Source: Synechococcus sp. PCC 6312
GTDB taxonomy: Bacteria > Cyanobacteriota > Cyanobacteriia > Thermosynechococcales > Thermosynechococcaceae
Reading direction: 5' to 3'
NCBI RefSeq assembly: GCF_000316685.1
Contig: NC_019680.1
Span: forward strand, 745,501-809,500
Length of the DNA stretch: 64,000 nt
A program made the translations under genes and the position numbers. Every line of letters begins with the position of its first letter. The first letter of the stretch is position 1. Below, piece by piece: positions 44,809-53,840 of this stretch. The notes beneath the pieces are model-generated. The model searched no databases. It was not told the DNA's origin and saw only the letters and a list, made by a program, of their open reading frames with translations.

Positions 44809-45372
44809 TTAGGCGTTGAGAATTTGTTCGGCAGTAATTTTTAATTCAGGAAATGTCGGAGAAATCAATAATTCAGCATTGGAAAATATGTTTAGATGAT
44901 AAACATTATCGGTCAGGGTATGAATTGCAATCCTGGGATTTTCACTGATGGCATCGACCACCCAATATTCAGGAATTCCTATGGCCTGGTACTCGTCTCG
45001 TTCGGTAATATAGTCATCTTGAATTGAACTAGGACTGACTACTTCAACTGCCAATAACGCTGGAACCTCTAAAACTAAGGACTGATAACGCATCGCTTCC
45101 ATATTTGTTTTGGGTATGACTAATAGAGCCGATAAGCGTGAGGTTTTGGGGCCAGTTTGTTGACCGGGTTCAAACACAACCATCCAAGGTAATTTTAAGC
45201 GTCTAATTTCTTGCAAAAAAGTTTCAAATATAAAATGAGTAATAAAGTAATGTTGCCCAATTGCTGGAGTCATGAGAACTAACTTTCCGTGATCCAGTTC
45301 ATAGCGGGAATCAGTGCCATCATCATAGGTGAGATACTCTTCAAAAGTGAATATTGACTGGGTAGTAAGCAT
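44809..45372 (-). CDS. Uma2-family protein, array copy 4, active-site residues altered
   Basis: The first gene of the array (187 residues, ATG 45372) begins [14 protein letters not shown]. At the PD position it has S81-A82 (SRLSALLVI) and at the Lys position E124 (YITERDEY), while E110 is kept. If the PD and Lys are catalytic, as in the PD-(D/E)XK model, this copy should be inactive. Otherwise it is intact and nearly identical to copy 2 at its C-terminus. It lies 56 bases after flv3 on the same strand. Confidence 0.83.
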   Translation of the reverse strand: MLTTQSIFTFEEYLTYDDGTDSRYELDHGKLVLMTPAIGQHYFITHFIFETFLQEIRRLKLPWMVVFEPGQQTGPKTSRLSALLVIPKTNMEAMRYQSLVLEVPALLAVEVVSPSSIQDDYITERDEYQAIGIPEYWVVDAISENPRIAIHTLTDNVYHLNIFSNAELLISPTFPELKITAEQILNA

Positions 45373-45428
45373 CTCATACCTCGCATTAAGGATGATAAGA
45401 ACTGAGTAATAATCAGGATGGATTTAAC

Positions 45429-47138
45429 TTAGTAATGATTCCCCACTTTGCGGTGATGGACGGCAGTTAAGGCATCTGGTTTTGAGACCCGGCCGGTTTC
45501 GATGGTGCTATAGACTAACCAATGATCATGACAGTCCAAGCGATTGATCACCGTACATTCCACATAGGCTAAAGCATCGGCCAAAATTGGGCTGCCATTG
45601 TTTGCGGGATAGGTTTTGATCGTGGCAAAGCGATCGGCTCCCGGGGGGAAGCGTTTGAGGAAGTGGCGCATTAGGGGTTGATAGTTCCCTTCTTCCAAGA
45701 CATTCAGGACAAAGGTATCGCCCACGTGCATAAAGGATTCAATGGCCCGGTCTTTAGCCACCGCAATCGTCACGCCAAGGGGTTCAACACTGGCCTGGGC
45801 CACCCAAGAAGCCAACATGGCACTGTTAATGTCCCCTTTTTGGGCAGTGATGATATAAAGTCCGCCACTGAGTCGGCCTAATGCCTTATCTAGATCCGTA
45901 TCCAAGGATTTCATTTGCTTAACGGTGCGATCTCGAAGTAACCATTGCCCCATATCGGTTCCGGCTTCCTCGGCCTGTTGGAGCAGGGCTTCATTGGGAG
46001 CTTCGGCAACGCGGATCACCGGAAAAGATGGGGTTAGGCCCAAGTCTCGAAATTGATTGAAGAGAGGATACGCGGCTTCACTGCCGACAACACCGGTTTC
46101 AAAGACCCCAATGGCTTGCTTGTTATGGGCAGTGGCGAGGATGGTGCTGAGGCTGGTTTGGGCGGTACTATCGGGCATGCCAATAATAATTCCGGCGGCA
46201 ATATCGACAATTTCCCGGACTTCTTGCTGATCTGTGGTAGTCAGGTCAACAGGTTCAACAACTACTCCAGTTTTGCTGGCACCTCGGTTAATCGCCTCTG
46301 CTAAGACATCACTGTAGCCATAGCCGGGTTGGTAGAACAGAGCAATGGTTGCCGCTGCTTTGGCCTGGGCCTGGCTCCATGTCCGGTAATTTTCCACCCA
46401 ATCTGTCAAATGCTCTTTCAATAGGGGGCCGTGGCCAGTGGCAATTAATTTAATCTCTGGTAAATCTCCCATGCGTTTGAGGGCAGATAACACCGAGCGC
46501 GCATTAGGGCCCATGAGGCAGTCGTAGTAGAACTTAAAGTCGGGGGCAATCAGTTCTGAGTCGCTGTCGTAGGTGTCATCGTTGCAATAGTGCATCCCGA
46601 AAACATCACAGGTAAAAAGGGTTTGCGTCCCGTGGTCATAGGAGAGGATCGTGTCGGGCCAGTGGAGGTTGGGGGCCATGACAAATTCGATGATGTGGCC
46701 GTTGCCTAAGTCAATTTGCTCGCCGTTTTTAATAACCTGTTGTTGAAATGGTTGATGGACAAACCCACTCAGGAATTGCAGGGCAACTTTAGAACCAACG
46801 ACGGTGATGTGCGGGGCTTTGGCCAAAACATCTTTCACCAGGCCACTGTGATCCGGTTCCGTATGACTGATGATCAAGTAATCCAATTCAGCGGGGTCAA
46901 TGAGTTCCCAGAGTTTTTCCAGGTAAATATCCCGGAATTTGGCATGGGATGTATCGACGAGGCCCAGTTTTTCACCACGGATAATAAAGGAATTGTAGGT
47001 AGTGCCATTTTCCAGGCCAAACTCAATATCAAACCGTTCTCGATCCCAATCTAAACATCTCAAGGCCGTCGTATCAGGGGCAATGGCCTGGGTTTCCAGG
47101 GTCAACCGGGCGGGGCGAGTGGCAGATGCAACGACCAT
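45429..47138 (-). CDS. flv3: flavodiiron protein Flv3 type
   Basis: A 569-residue flavodiiron protein with the full iron-binding set HTEPDH (H92, E94, D96, H97), a flavodoxin domain (LFYQPGYGYSDVLAEAI) and a C-terminal flavin-reductase domain. The canonical ligands mark the Flv3/Flv4 branch; the presence of a Flv1-type neighbour makes Flv3 the better name. A strong AGGAGG site lies seven bases before the ATG. The pair protects photosystem I in fluctuating light by an oxygen-reduction reaction that makes no superoxide. Confidence 0.92.
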   Translation of the reverse strand: MVVASATRPARLTLETQAIAPDTTALRCLDWDRERFDIEFGLENGTTYNSFIIRGEKLGLVDTSHAKFRDIYLEKLWELIDPAELDYLIISHTEPDHSGLVKDVLAKAPHITVVGSKVALQFLSGFVHQPFQQQVIKNGEQIDLGNGHIIEFVMAPNLHWPDTILSYDHGTQTLFTCDVFGMHYCNDDTYDSDSELIAPDFKFYYDCLMGPNARSVLSALKRMGDLPEIKLIATGHGPLLKEHLTDWVENYRTWSQAQAKAAATIALFYQPGYGYSDVLAEAINRGASKTGVVVEPVDLTTTDQQEVREIVDIAAGIIIGMPDSTAQTSLSTILATAHNKQAIGVFETGVVGSEAAYPLFNQFRDLGLTPSFPVIRVAEAPNEALLQQAEEAGTDMGQWLLRDRTVKQMKSLDTDLDKALGRLSGGLYIITAQKGDINSAMLASWVAQASVEPLGVTIAVAKDRAIESFMHVGDTFVLNVLEEGNYQPLMRHFLKRFPPGADRFATIKTYPANNGSPILADALAYVECTVINRLDCHDHWLVYSTIETGRVSKPDALTAVHHRKVGNHY

Positions 47139-47609
47139 AGATAACCTCCTGCGCTGAAATGAAAGATATTCTGTCTTGTTCAGTCATCTTTCTTTACATG
47201 GTGACACAAGGCCTGGGGGATAGGGTATCGCAATTGGTTATTGAAGACTTAAGAGAACTAGATTATTTGCTATGGCCTGACCGATTTAGGGTTGGGTGGA
47301 TGGCCGTCAAAACTGTTTCCCTGGGCAGATCGGTCAGACTTTCAGAGGGCATTCGGGCAATCAATGTGCATTGAGTTCTGTGCCAGTCTTTGCCTATTTT
47401 CAAGATCGCTTCTTCCCTTAAACTTTGGAAAACGCTCAAAACTGAGTTTCCCTGAGATTCATCCTCAATTTAGGTAATTCCCTAACTATGTGGCGAAGAA
47501 TATTGTGGCTTGTTAATCTCTCTTGAAAATCTCAATGCAGATTTAATCGCTAATCCGATACCAACCTCTTTGAAACTACTGATAGAACCAGTAACAAAAG
47601 ATCGGCAAA
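47139..47609. other. intergenic region upstream of flv3
   Basis: About 470 bases between the flv3 start and the fabF stop, both on the minus strand. It must hold the flv3 promoter. Two short plus-strand frames have no family features and I do not accept them. No clear hairpin terminator for flv3's upstream side or repeat was seen, apart from one GGCCTGG. Confidence 0.5.
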
Positions 47610-48863
47610 CTAACTCTTGAACTTACGGAATCCCAAGGTCACGTTATGGCCACCAAAGCCAAAAGAATTAGAGAGGGCAATTTCCACCGGGGCCTGGCGA
47701 CTACTGTGGGGCACATAATCTAAATCACAGGCCGGGTCTGGGGTTTCTAAATTAATTGTCGGGGGAATGATGTCATTATAGACTGCCATAATGGCCGCAA
47801 TCGCCTCAATCCCTCCCGATCCACCCAGTAGATGCCCCGTCATGGACTTTGTTGAACTGATGGCAATGTTGTAGGCATTATCGCCCAAGGCTCGCTTGAT
47901 GGCGGCGGTTTCCGTGCTGTCGTTGGCGGGAGTACTGGTGCCGTGGGCATTGACATAACTCACCTGATCCGGCGTAATGGCCGCATCTTTCAGGCAAAAT
48001 TCAATGGCGCGGGCTGCTCCTTCTCCACCAGGGGAGGGGGCCGTCATGTGGTAGGCATCACAGGTGAGACCGTAGCCAACAATCTCAGCATAAATTCTTG
48101 CTCCCCGGGCCTGGGCCGCAGTTAATTCTTCTAAAATGACGATTCCGGCTCCTTCGCCCAAGACAAAGCCATCGCGATTGATATCAAATGGGCGACTGGC
48201 ATGGGCCGGGTCATCATTGCGGGTTGATAAGGCACGGGCCGAGGCAAATCCAGCTACGGAAAGAGGAGTAATGGCCGCTTCAGCCCCACCACAGATCATG
48301 GCCTGGGCATAGCCATGTTGAATCAGGCGAAAGGCATCCCCAATGGCATTGGAACCTGCGGCACAGGCCGTCACCGAGCAAGAATTCGGCCCTTTTGCAC
48401 CCGTATGAATGGCCGTTAACCCCGCCGCCATATTGGCAATCATCATCGGAATCATGAACGGGCTACAGCGATCGGGGCCGCGGGTGAGATAGACCTCTTG
48501 TTGATCTTCCATCACCTTCAGGCCACCAACACCCGTACCAATAATGATGCCAACTTGGGTCGCGTTCCGGTCATCAATAATCAACCCAGCATCGGCCAGG
48601 GCTTGTTTACTGGCAGCCACCCCAAACTGGGCAAACCGATCCATCCGCTTGGCATCTTTGCGATCCATGAAGACTTCCGGATCAAACCCCTTGACTTCCC
48701 CGGCAATTCGACAGGCATGACGTGATGGCTCAAATAGGGTAATCGGGCCAATCCCGTTTTTTCCAGCAATTAATCCTTGCCAGTAGTCTTGGAGGGTATT
48801 GCCAATGGGCGTAATTGCCCCCAGGCCAGTCACCACTACCCGTCTCACGTCACCCTGTGTCAT
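47610..48863 (-). CDS. fabF: beta-ketoacyl-ACP synthase II
   Basis: A 417-residue condensing enzyme with the catalytic Cys in SVTACAAGSNAIGD (about C166) and the two His in VNAHGTSTPAND and KSMTGHLLGG. It starts VVVTGLGAITPIGN, the FabF form. It elongates acyl-ACP with malonyl-ACP in type II fatty acid synthesis. acpP is 12 bases upstream on the same strand, the normal cyanobacterial acpP-fabF operon. Confidence 0.96.
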   Translation of the reverse strand: MTQGDVRRVVVTGLGAITPIGNTLQDYWQGLIAGKNGIGPITLFEPSRHACRIAGEVKGFDPEVFMDRKDAKRMDRFAQFGVAASKQALADAGLIIDDRNATQVGIIIGTGVGGLKVMEDQQEVYLTRGPDRCSPFMIPMMIANMAAGLTAIHTGAKGPNSCSVTACAAGSNAIGDAFRLIQHGYAQAMICGGAEAAITPLSVAGFASARALSTRNDDPAHASRPFDINRDGFVLGEGAGIVILEELTAAQARGARIYAEIVGYGLTCDAYHMTAPSPGGEGAARAIEFCLKDAAITPDQVSYVNAHGTSTPANDSTETAAIKRALGDNAYNIAISSTKSMTGHLLGGSGGIEAIAAIMAVYNDIIPPTINLETPDPACDLDYVPHSSRQAPVEIALSNSFGFGGHNVTLGFRKFKS

Positions 48864-48875
48864 AGTCCGAAGGCC

Positions 48876-49121
48876 TTAGGCTGCTACTTTACCGCTAATG
48901 AAGTCAACTGCATCTTGGACGGTCTTAATTTTCTCGGCAGATTCGTCTGGGATTTCTACACTAAACTCTTCTTCCAAGGCCATGACTAACTCAACCACAT
49001 CTAGGGAGTCGGCACTGAGATCATTGGCAAAATCAGCTTCGGGAGTCACCTTCTCGGTATCGACACTCAGTTGATCCGCAACGATCTTCTTCACTTGCTC
49101 GAAAATTTCTGCCTCTGTCAT
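48876..49121 (-). CDS. acpP: acyl carrier protein
   Basis: An 81-residue acidic four-helix protein with the phosphopantetheine site [16 protein letters not shown] (Ser39). It carries acyl chains for fatty acid synthesis and is co-transcribed with fabF. TAAGGT precedes the ATG. Normal length and sequence for cyanobacteria. Confidence 0.97.
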   Translation of the reverse strand: MTEAEIFEQVKKIVADQLSVDTEKVTPEADFANDLSADSLDVVELVMALEEEFSVEIPDESAEKIKTVQDAVDFISGKVAA

Positions 49122-49477
49122 ACCTTACTACCATTACCGACTGTGGAACTGAACCAGGCCTATCAAAAGCCATTCCTCAAATCTAGGGCTTTTCGTGCAC
49201 AGAAGCAACGCAACTGCCTTTATGATGATGGTGATTGAGTTTGTGCCAGTTAAGTTGACGAGCCATTGTGGGACTTGATGGAGTGGCAATCAGTTGGGGT
49301 TAATCCTGGCGATCCGGTATCTTCCCAAGTTGTCCCAGACCCCGGAACGAGAATCCCTGAATGTCTTGGCCTGAGTCGCCAACCCCACAACCGGAATTGA
49401 TGAGTGGTTCAATTTACCCTGGCCGGGTTCGATCCCCTGACAATCAATGACCTACCCTTTCTTTGACGAGACGACGC
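49122..49477. other. divergent intergenic region acpP / RNB gene
   Basis: About 355 bases with no gene. It should contain the acpP-fabF promoter and that of the RNB gene. A GGGTTCGATCCCC stretch near 49425-49438 looks like a tRNA T-loop, but no full cloverleaf can be built (see rejected items). Confidence 0.5.
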
Positions 49478-51751
49478 ATGGAGCTTTCAATTGCCAGTCT
49501 GTTGGCCAACTTCAGTGATGATAAATTAGTCGCCCCTAAAGCCCTTGAAAAAAAACTCGGTTGCGAAGATGAGTACTCTCTCCAACGGTTGCAAATTGCC
49601 TTGGATGCCCTGGAAAAGATTGGCATCTTGGTCAAGGAGCGGGGTAAATATCGGCGGGTTGTCGAAACTGGGGTGATTGAAGGCCGATTACGCTGCTCCA
49701 GTAAAGGATTTTGTTTTGCGATTCAAGAAGATGGGGCGGGGGAAGATATTTTTGTCCGGGAACATCAACTCAGCACGGCCTGGAATGGGGATCGGGTGCT
49801 GGTCAAGGTGACACGGGAAGGACGGCGGAAAAAATCACCCGAGGGAGAAGTTAAACTCATCCTGGAGCGAAATAATCCTTCGGTCATGGCTCGGATTCGG
49901 CAAACGGAAGCTGGCCTGCGGGGGGTTCCCTTAGATGATCGGTTGCTCTTTGAAATCGAACTCATTCCCAGCGAGATTGCCCCGGACTTAAACGCCTTAG
50001 TGGATCAACTGGTTCATGTGGAAATTATTCGCTATCCCTTGGGGGGCTATTTACCCTTGGGGCAAGTTGTCCGGCTCCTCGGATCCGATGCTCAATCTGC
50101 AAATGTGGTGGACCTAGTCTGCTGTAAACATGATTTAAATCGCCCCTTTCCCCCTGCCCTCCAGGCCCCTTCGGAACTCCTCCTCGCCAGCCCTGATCCG
50201 GAACTAACCCGCCAAGATTTACGAGACTTAGAAACCGTTGTGATCGCTGCCCCTGGCCAAGAACCGGAAGTAGCCTTTTCCTTGGTTCCTATCGGTAGTC
50301 AGACTTGGCAGCTAGGGGTGCATTTTGCCGATATTGCCAGTCAAGTTCCCTTAAATTCCCCTTTAGATCGGGAGGCGCAACGGCGGGGTCTGGCGGTCAG
50401 TGCAGTCGGGTTAACCATTCCTCTTTATCCGCCCCAGCTTGAGGTGTTACGGCTAATTCCAGGCGTAGATCGGCTGGCATTTTCTGTGATTTTGACCCTT
50501 GATGCCAGTGGCGATGTCCAGGCCTATGAGGTTCAACCTACCCTGATCCAGGTTAAACACCAGATTACTCCTGAGGAAGCCCAGACCCTGAGCGAGAAAA
50601 AAGCCAGCAAAGGACTCAGCCCCATTCTGGCAAATTTGACCCAGCTAACCCAAGCTCTACGGATAAAACGGCGGGCACGGGGCAGTGTAGATTTGACCTT
50701 AAGTCGGCAAGTTCCCCATTTATATCCTGATGAAGGCGTGTTAGGGGCGATGGTGACGGGGTCTGGCCTGGCCATCTCGGAGATTACGGTTTTGGTCAAC
50801 CAACTCCTGGGAACTCATCTACAAGGGTTGGGGCTACCGGCCATTTATCGGGTGCAACTCTCCCCAGAACTCTATGCTATCCAAGATTTTCTCAAGTTGA
50901 CCCGTAACCTTGGCTTGCCCCTGGAACTGACAATTCCCGATGGGGTCAATGCTAGTGATTATCAACGGTTTGGAACTCAGCTTTTAAGTGCAGACCTGGC
51001 CCCGGTATTGGTGGAATCTCTTCTGGATACCTTGAAATCTCCCACCAATCAGCTTGTACCTGGCCCCCACTTTAGCTTGGGTCTTCTCAATGGCTATGCC
51101 CAATTTAGTGCCCCCCTGCAACGGTACGGCGATGGGTTTAATCAGCGGGTCTGGTATGCTCTCTTTAGCCAAGGTCGAGATCGCCGTTCTGCCCGAACCA
51201 AAGAAACTGTCAATTTGCGCCATAGTTCTTGTCTAGGGCAGGTGAACTGGAACGTTTTACCCGCAGAAAGTCAACGGGATTTAGAAACCCATGCCAGTGA
51301 GATCATGTCCCAACTCCAAGAGCGAGAGAAAACCACCTTCCAGGCCCTAAAAGACTTACAAGGCTTAGAGCGGGTGCGGCAAGTCCAGGCCTGTATTGGG
51401 GAAGTCCGGCCCGGGATCATTACGGGGGTTCAATCCTATGGCTTTTTCGTGGAGTTAATTGAGTTCTCAGTCGAGGGCCTTGTCCATGTCAGTTCCCTCA
51501 AAGACGACTGGTATGAGTATCGCTCCCAGGCCCAAACCTTAACTGGGCGGCGGAATCGCCTGCGCTATCGTTTAGGAGATCGCGTCGAAGTCCAGATTAA
51601 GAGTGTGGATTCCTATCGCCAGCAGGTGGACTTAGTGGTGATTAGTGGTGGGGATCAGGCCACGGAAGCCGAGTTACAAACCCCCGGTGAACCCCCAGAA
51701 CCTCTGGAAGAAAACTTAGAACCCGATGAGTTTGGGGAGGACGATTTCTAG
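49478..51751 (+). CDS. RNase II/R (RNB) family protein with degenerate catalytic site
   Basis: From ATG at 49478 (a TTG five codons earlier is possible) the protein has 757 residues. An N-terminal helical region comes first, then cold-shock-like domains (VIEGRLRCSSKGFCF), an RNB-like core (about 240-560) and a C-terminal S1 domain (GIITGVQSYGFFVELI). In active RNases the RNB core opens with a D-x5-D-x-D-D motif; here the same place reads VVIAAPGQEPEVAFSL with no aspartate. The later SPIRRYxD block is APLQRYGDGFNQR, losing one arginine. The family match is clear, but catalysis is doubtful. The Zam protein of Synechocystis is a related cyanobacterial RNB protein. Rieske gene follows 3 bases later. 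Confidence 0.8.
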   Translation: MELSIASLLANFSDDKLVAPKALEKKLGCEDEYSLQRLQIALDALEKIGILVKERGKYRRVVETGVIEGRLRCSSKGFCFAIQEDGAGEDIFVREHQLSTAWNGDRVLVKVTREGRRKKSPEGEVKLILERNNPSVMARIRQTEAGLRGVPLDDRLLFEIELIPSEIAPDLNALVDQLVHVEIIRYPLGGYLPLGQVVRLLGSDAQSANVVDLVCCKHDLNRPFPPALQAPSELLLASPDPELTRQDLRDLETVVIAAPGQEPEVAFSLVPIGSQTWQLGVHFADIASQVPLNSPLDREAQRRGLAVSAVGLTIPLYPPQLEVLRLIPGVDRLAFSVILTLDASGDVQAYEVQPTLIQVKHQITPEEAQTLSEKKASKGLSPILANLTQLTQALRIKRRARGSVDLTLSRQVPHLYPDEGVLGAMVTGSGLAISEITVLVNQLLGTHLQGLGLPAIYRVQLSPELYAIQDFLKLTRNLGLPLELTIPDGVNASDYQRFGTQLLSADLAPVLVESLLDTLKSPTNQLVPGPHFSLGLLNGYAQFSAPLQRYGDGFNQRVWYALFSQGRDRRSARTKETVNLRHSSCLGQVNWNVLPAESQRDLETHASEIMSQLQEREKTTFQALKDLQGLERVRQVQACIGEVRPGIITGVQSYGFFVELIEFSVEGLVHVSSLKDDWYEYRSQAQTLTGRRNRLRYRLGDRVEVQIKSVDSYRQQVDLVVISGGDQATEAELQTPGEPPEPLEENLEPDEFGEDDF

Positions 51752-51754
51752 GTT

Positions 51755-52810
51755 ATGAGTGGGGAGCGTGATTTATACTTTCTCCGCAACCTTTGGTACT
51801 ACGCTCTACCGGGGCAGCAGCTTCAACCCGGCCAACTCCTGGGTAAAACCCTGTTGGAAGACCCCATCTTGTTTGGCCGTACCGAAGCGGGGCAGGTTTT
51901 TGCGATTCGAGATCTCTGTCCCCACCGAGGTGTGCCTTTACGCTATGGGCGGTTAGTTGGGACGGAGGTGGAATGTCCCTATCACGGCTGGCGATTTAAT
52001 CCGAGAGGAGAATGTACCCTGATTCCTGGCCTGGTGGCAGAACAGCAGTTTAATACCGAAAAAATTTGTGTTCAATCCTATCCAGTGCGGGAAGTCCAAG
52101 GGAATATTTGGATTTTTATGCCTGCCAAACCCGGAGACCAGCCCCCCCCAGATTTAGAAATTCCCATGGTTCCCGAATTTGCCCCAGATTGTGTTGCCCA
52201 GGCCTGGCAGCAGTTTCAGTTTCCTTGCCATGTGGATTATGCCATCAGTGGCTTGGTGGATCCGCAACACGTTCCCTTTGTCCATCGGGCCTGGTGGTGG
52301 CGTACCAATGCTCCCCTCTTTGAAAAAGCTAAGGCCTTTGATCCCGCTCCCTTAGGCTTTACGATGCGCCGCCATCGTCTTTTGAAAACCACCTTTTTTT
52401 ATCGGCTCTTGGGGGGCACACCGGAAGTTGAAATCAGTTTTCAATTACCTGGGGTGCGGATCGAAGCCACCTTTACAGGCCCCAATACCCTGTGTAACTT
52501 AACAACCATGACTCCAATCACGGCCACCCAAACCGAAGTTACCACCCTCTTTTACTGGACAACTCCCTGGATTACTTGGCTCAAGCCGTTTTTGTTGCCC
52601 TTTGTGAATACCTTTGTCCATCAAGACTTAGCTATGGTCGCCAAGCAACAGGAGGGACTTAGGTATGACCCCAATTTAATGCTAGTTGGGGATGGAGACG
52701 CGCAAGTCCGTTGGTATTACCAAGTTAAAAAAGAGTTTTCCCAGGCTCAGGCCGAGGGGCGAGCATTTACCAACCCAGTTAAGTCCCAAATTCTACGCTG
52801 GCGGAGTTAG
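51755..52810 (+). CDS. Rieske non-heme iron oxygenase (PaO/CAO-like group)
   Basis: A 351-residue protein with an N-terminal Rieske domain: CPHRG and CPYHGW (C-x-H...C-x2-H, about residues 54-76) bind the 2Fe-2S cluster. The mononuclear iron site appears as HVDYAISGLVDPQHVPFVH with the two His and a nearby acidic residue. The arrangement resembles pheophorbide a oxygenase-related and other cyanobacterial Rieske oxygenases acting on pigments or ring compounds; the substrate is unknown. The C-terminal 60 residues are hydrophobic (WTTPWITWLKPFLLPFVN), suggesting membrane contact. It begins 3 bases after the RNB stop, so both share a transcript. Confidence 0.85.
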   Translation: MSGERDLYFLRNLWYYALPGQQLQPGQLLGKTLLEDPILFGRTEAGQVFAIRDLCPHRGVPLRYGRLVGTEVECPYHGWRFNPRGECTLIPGLVAEQQFNTEKICVQSYPVREVQGNIWIFMPAKPGDQPPPDLEIPMVPEFAPDCVAQAWQQFQFPCHVDYAISGLVDPQHVPFVHRAWWWRTNAPLFEKAKAFDPAPLGFTMRRHRLLKTTFFYRLLGGTPEVEISFQLPGVRIEATFTGPNTLCNLTTMTPITATQTEVTTLFYWTTPWITWLKPFLLPFVNTFVHQDLAMVAKQQEGLRYDPNLMLVGDGDAQVRWYYQVKKEFSQAQAEGRAFTNPVKSQILRWRS

Positions 52811-52837
52811 ACTTCACCACAGGGCATTTCCCAGACT

Positions 52838-53746
52838 CTAGCGGGGGGGTCTTTCCTGGGTATTAAGAATCCCTTTGAAAAACTGGATATTGATTTGTTC
52901 GGGATAGGGAACAAAACCCGTCGGCCCAAACCAGCGGTTATAGAGTTGGGTCGGTGCGGGTTGCTGGCTGACCAGGCCCTCCATGAAGCTCAATAAGGTG
53001 ATATCAACCAGATTCCGCCACCCCGACTGATTAGGGGGAACCATACAGGCATAGGCCTCTGACTGAATGGGTACAGGCGGGATGATCCGAAAATTTTCCG
53101 CTGTATTATTGACCTTGAGATTTCCCTCCAGGAGTACCCCATCACTGGCAAAGGCGGCAATTTTTCCTGAAGCTACGGCTGTTACTCCCGCGTCCCGATC
53201 TGGGACATAAACCACATCCACCGCGGGTCGGAGATTCAGCACTGCCCCTTCATTGGTGGTGCCTTTAATAACTCCAACTTTTTGGCCCGCCAGTGCCGCA
53301 GGCCCTTGGGCCGGGTTGCCAGCTTTCACGAGCAGTTGTGTGCCAGCTAAAAAGAAGGGTACAGAAAAATCAACAAACTTAGCCCGATTCCAGGTGCGTG
53401 AGGTAGCCCCACATTCGATATCAATTGTGCGCGCTTGCACAAGGGAAATGCGATTGCTGGGCGTGACGGGAACCAGTTCGAGGCGAATGGGTTTTTGCAG
53501 ATCTCGTTCGGCCCGGGCCCGAATTAACCCCAATAAGTCCACGGCATAGCCCACCACTTGGCCATTCTGCCTGAAGCCAAAGGGAACCGCATCTTCCCGT
53601 GTCCCGGCGGTGATCACCCCTGTGCGCTGAATCTTTTCCAAGACCGTCTCGGCTTTTACTTCTCCAACTAGGCATACTGTCCAGGCCGCGAGCAAGGCCG
53701 TTAGGGTAATTTTTCGCCAAGGCTGTAGTAATAAAGAAGCAGACAT
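52838..53746 (-). CDS. periplasmic amino-acid-binding protein (family 3) of an ABC transporter
   Basis: From ATG 53746 the protein has 302 residues: a signal peptide (ITLTALLAAWTVCLVGEVKA) and then a family 3 solute-binding domain with FGFRQNGQVVGYAVDLLGLI and GATSRTWNRAKFVDFSVPFF. These are typical of glutamate/aspartate or polar amino acid binding proteins (GltI-like). It stands alone; no permease or ATPase gene is adjacent, so it must work with subunits encoded elsewhere. An upstream ATG at 53764 adds six residues. Confidence 0.85.
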   Translation of the reverse strand: MSASLLLQPWRKITLTALLAAWTVCLVGEVKAETVLEKIQRTGVITAGTREDAVPFGFRQNGQVVGYAVDLLGLIRARAERDLQKPIRLELVPVTPSNRISLVQARTIDIECGATSRTWNRAKFVDFSVPFFLAGTQLLVKAGNPAQGPAALAGQKVGVIKGTTNEGAVLNLRPAVDVVYVPDRDAGVTAVASGKIAAFASDGVLLEGNLKVNNTAENFRIIPPVPIQSEAYACMVPPNQSGWRNLVDITLLSFMEGLVSQQPAPTQLYNRWFGPTGFVPYPEQINIQFFKGILNTQERPPR

Positions 53747-53840
53747 CGGTATTGGTTCCGCCATAAATCAAACCCATGACGATATTAACTGGAGAATTGG
53801 GACTAAATCACCTAGTCCAGAAGAAGATAGCCTTGGATCA

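Larger units (their letters stand above)
43069..45372 (-). repeat. tandem array of four Uma2 genes
   Basis: Four genes of equal length (about 567 bp) lie head to tail with exactly 13 bases between each stop and the next ATG. N-terminal (about 30 codons) and C-terminal (about 75 codons) segments are near-identical between several copies, whereas the central segments are divergent, giving a mosaic pattern. Confidence 0.9.

Noticed and set aside
47159-47477. two short plus-strand frames in the gap before flv3
   Set aside because: They overlap each other in different frames, show no family features and lie where the flv3 promoter should be.
49400-49445. tRNA-like stretch with a T-loop sequence (GGGTTCGATCCCC) and a D-loop-like AGTGGTT upstream
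   Set aside because: There is no room for an anticodon arm between the two parts, the T stem has a mismatch, and no acceptor stem can be paired over a normal length.
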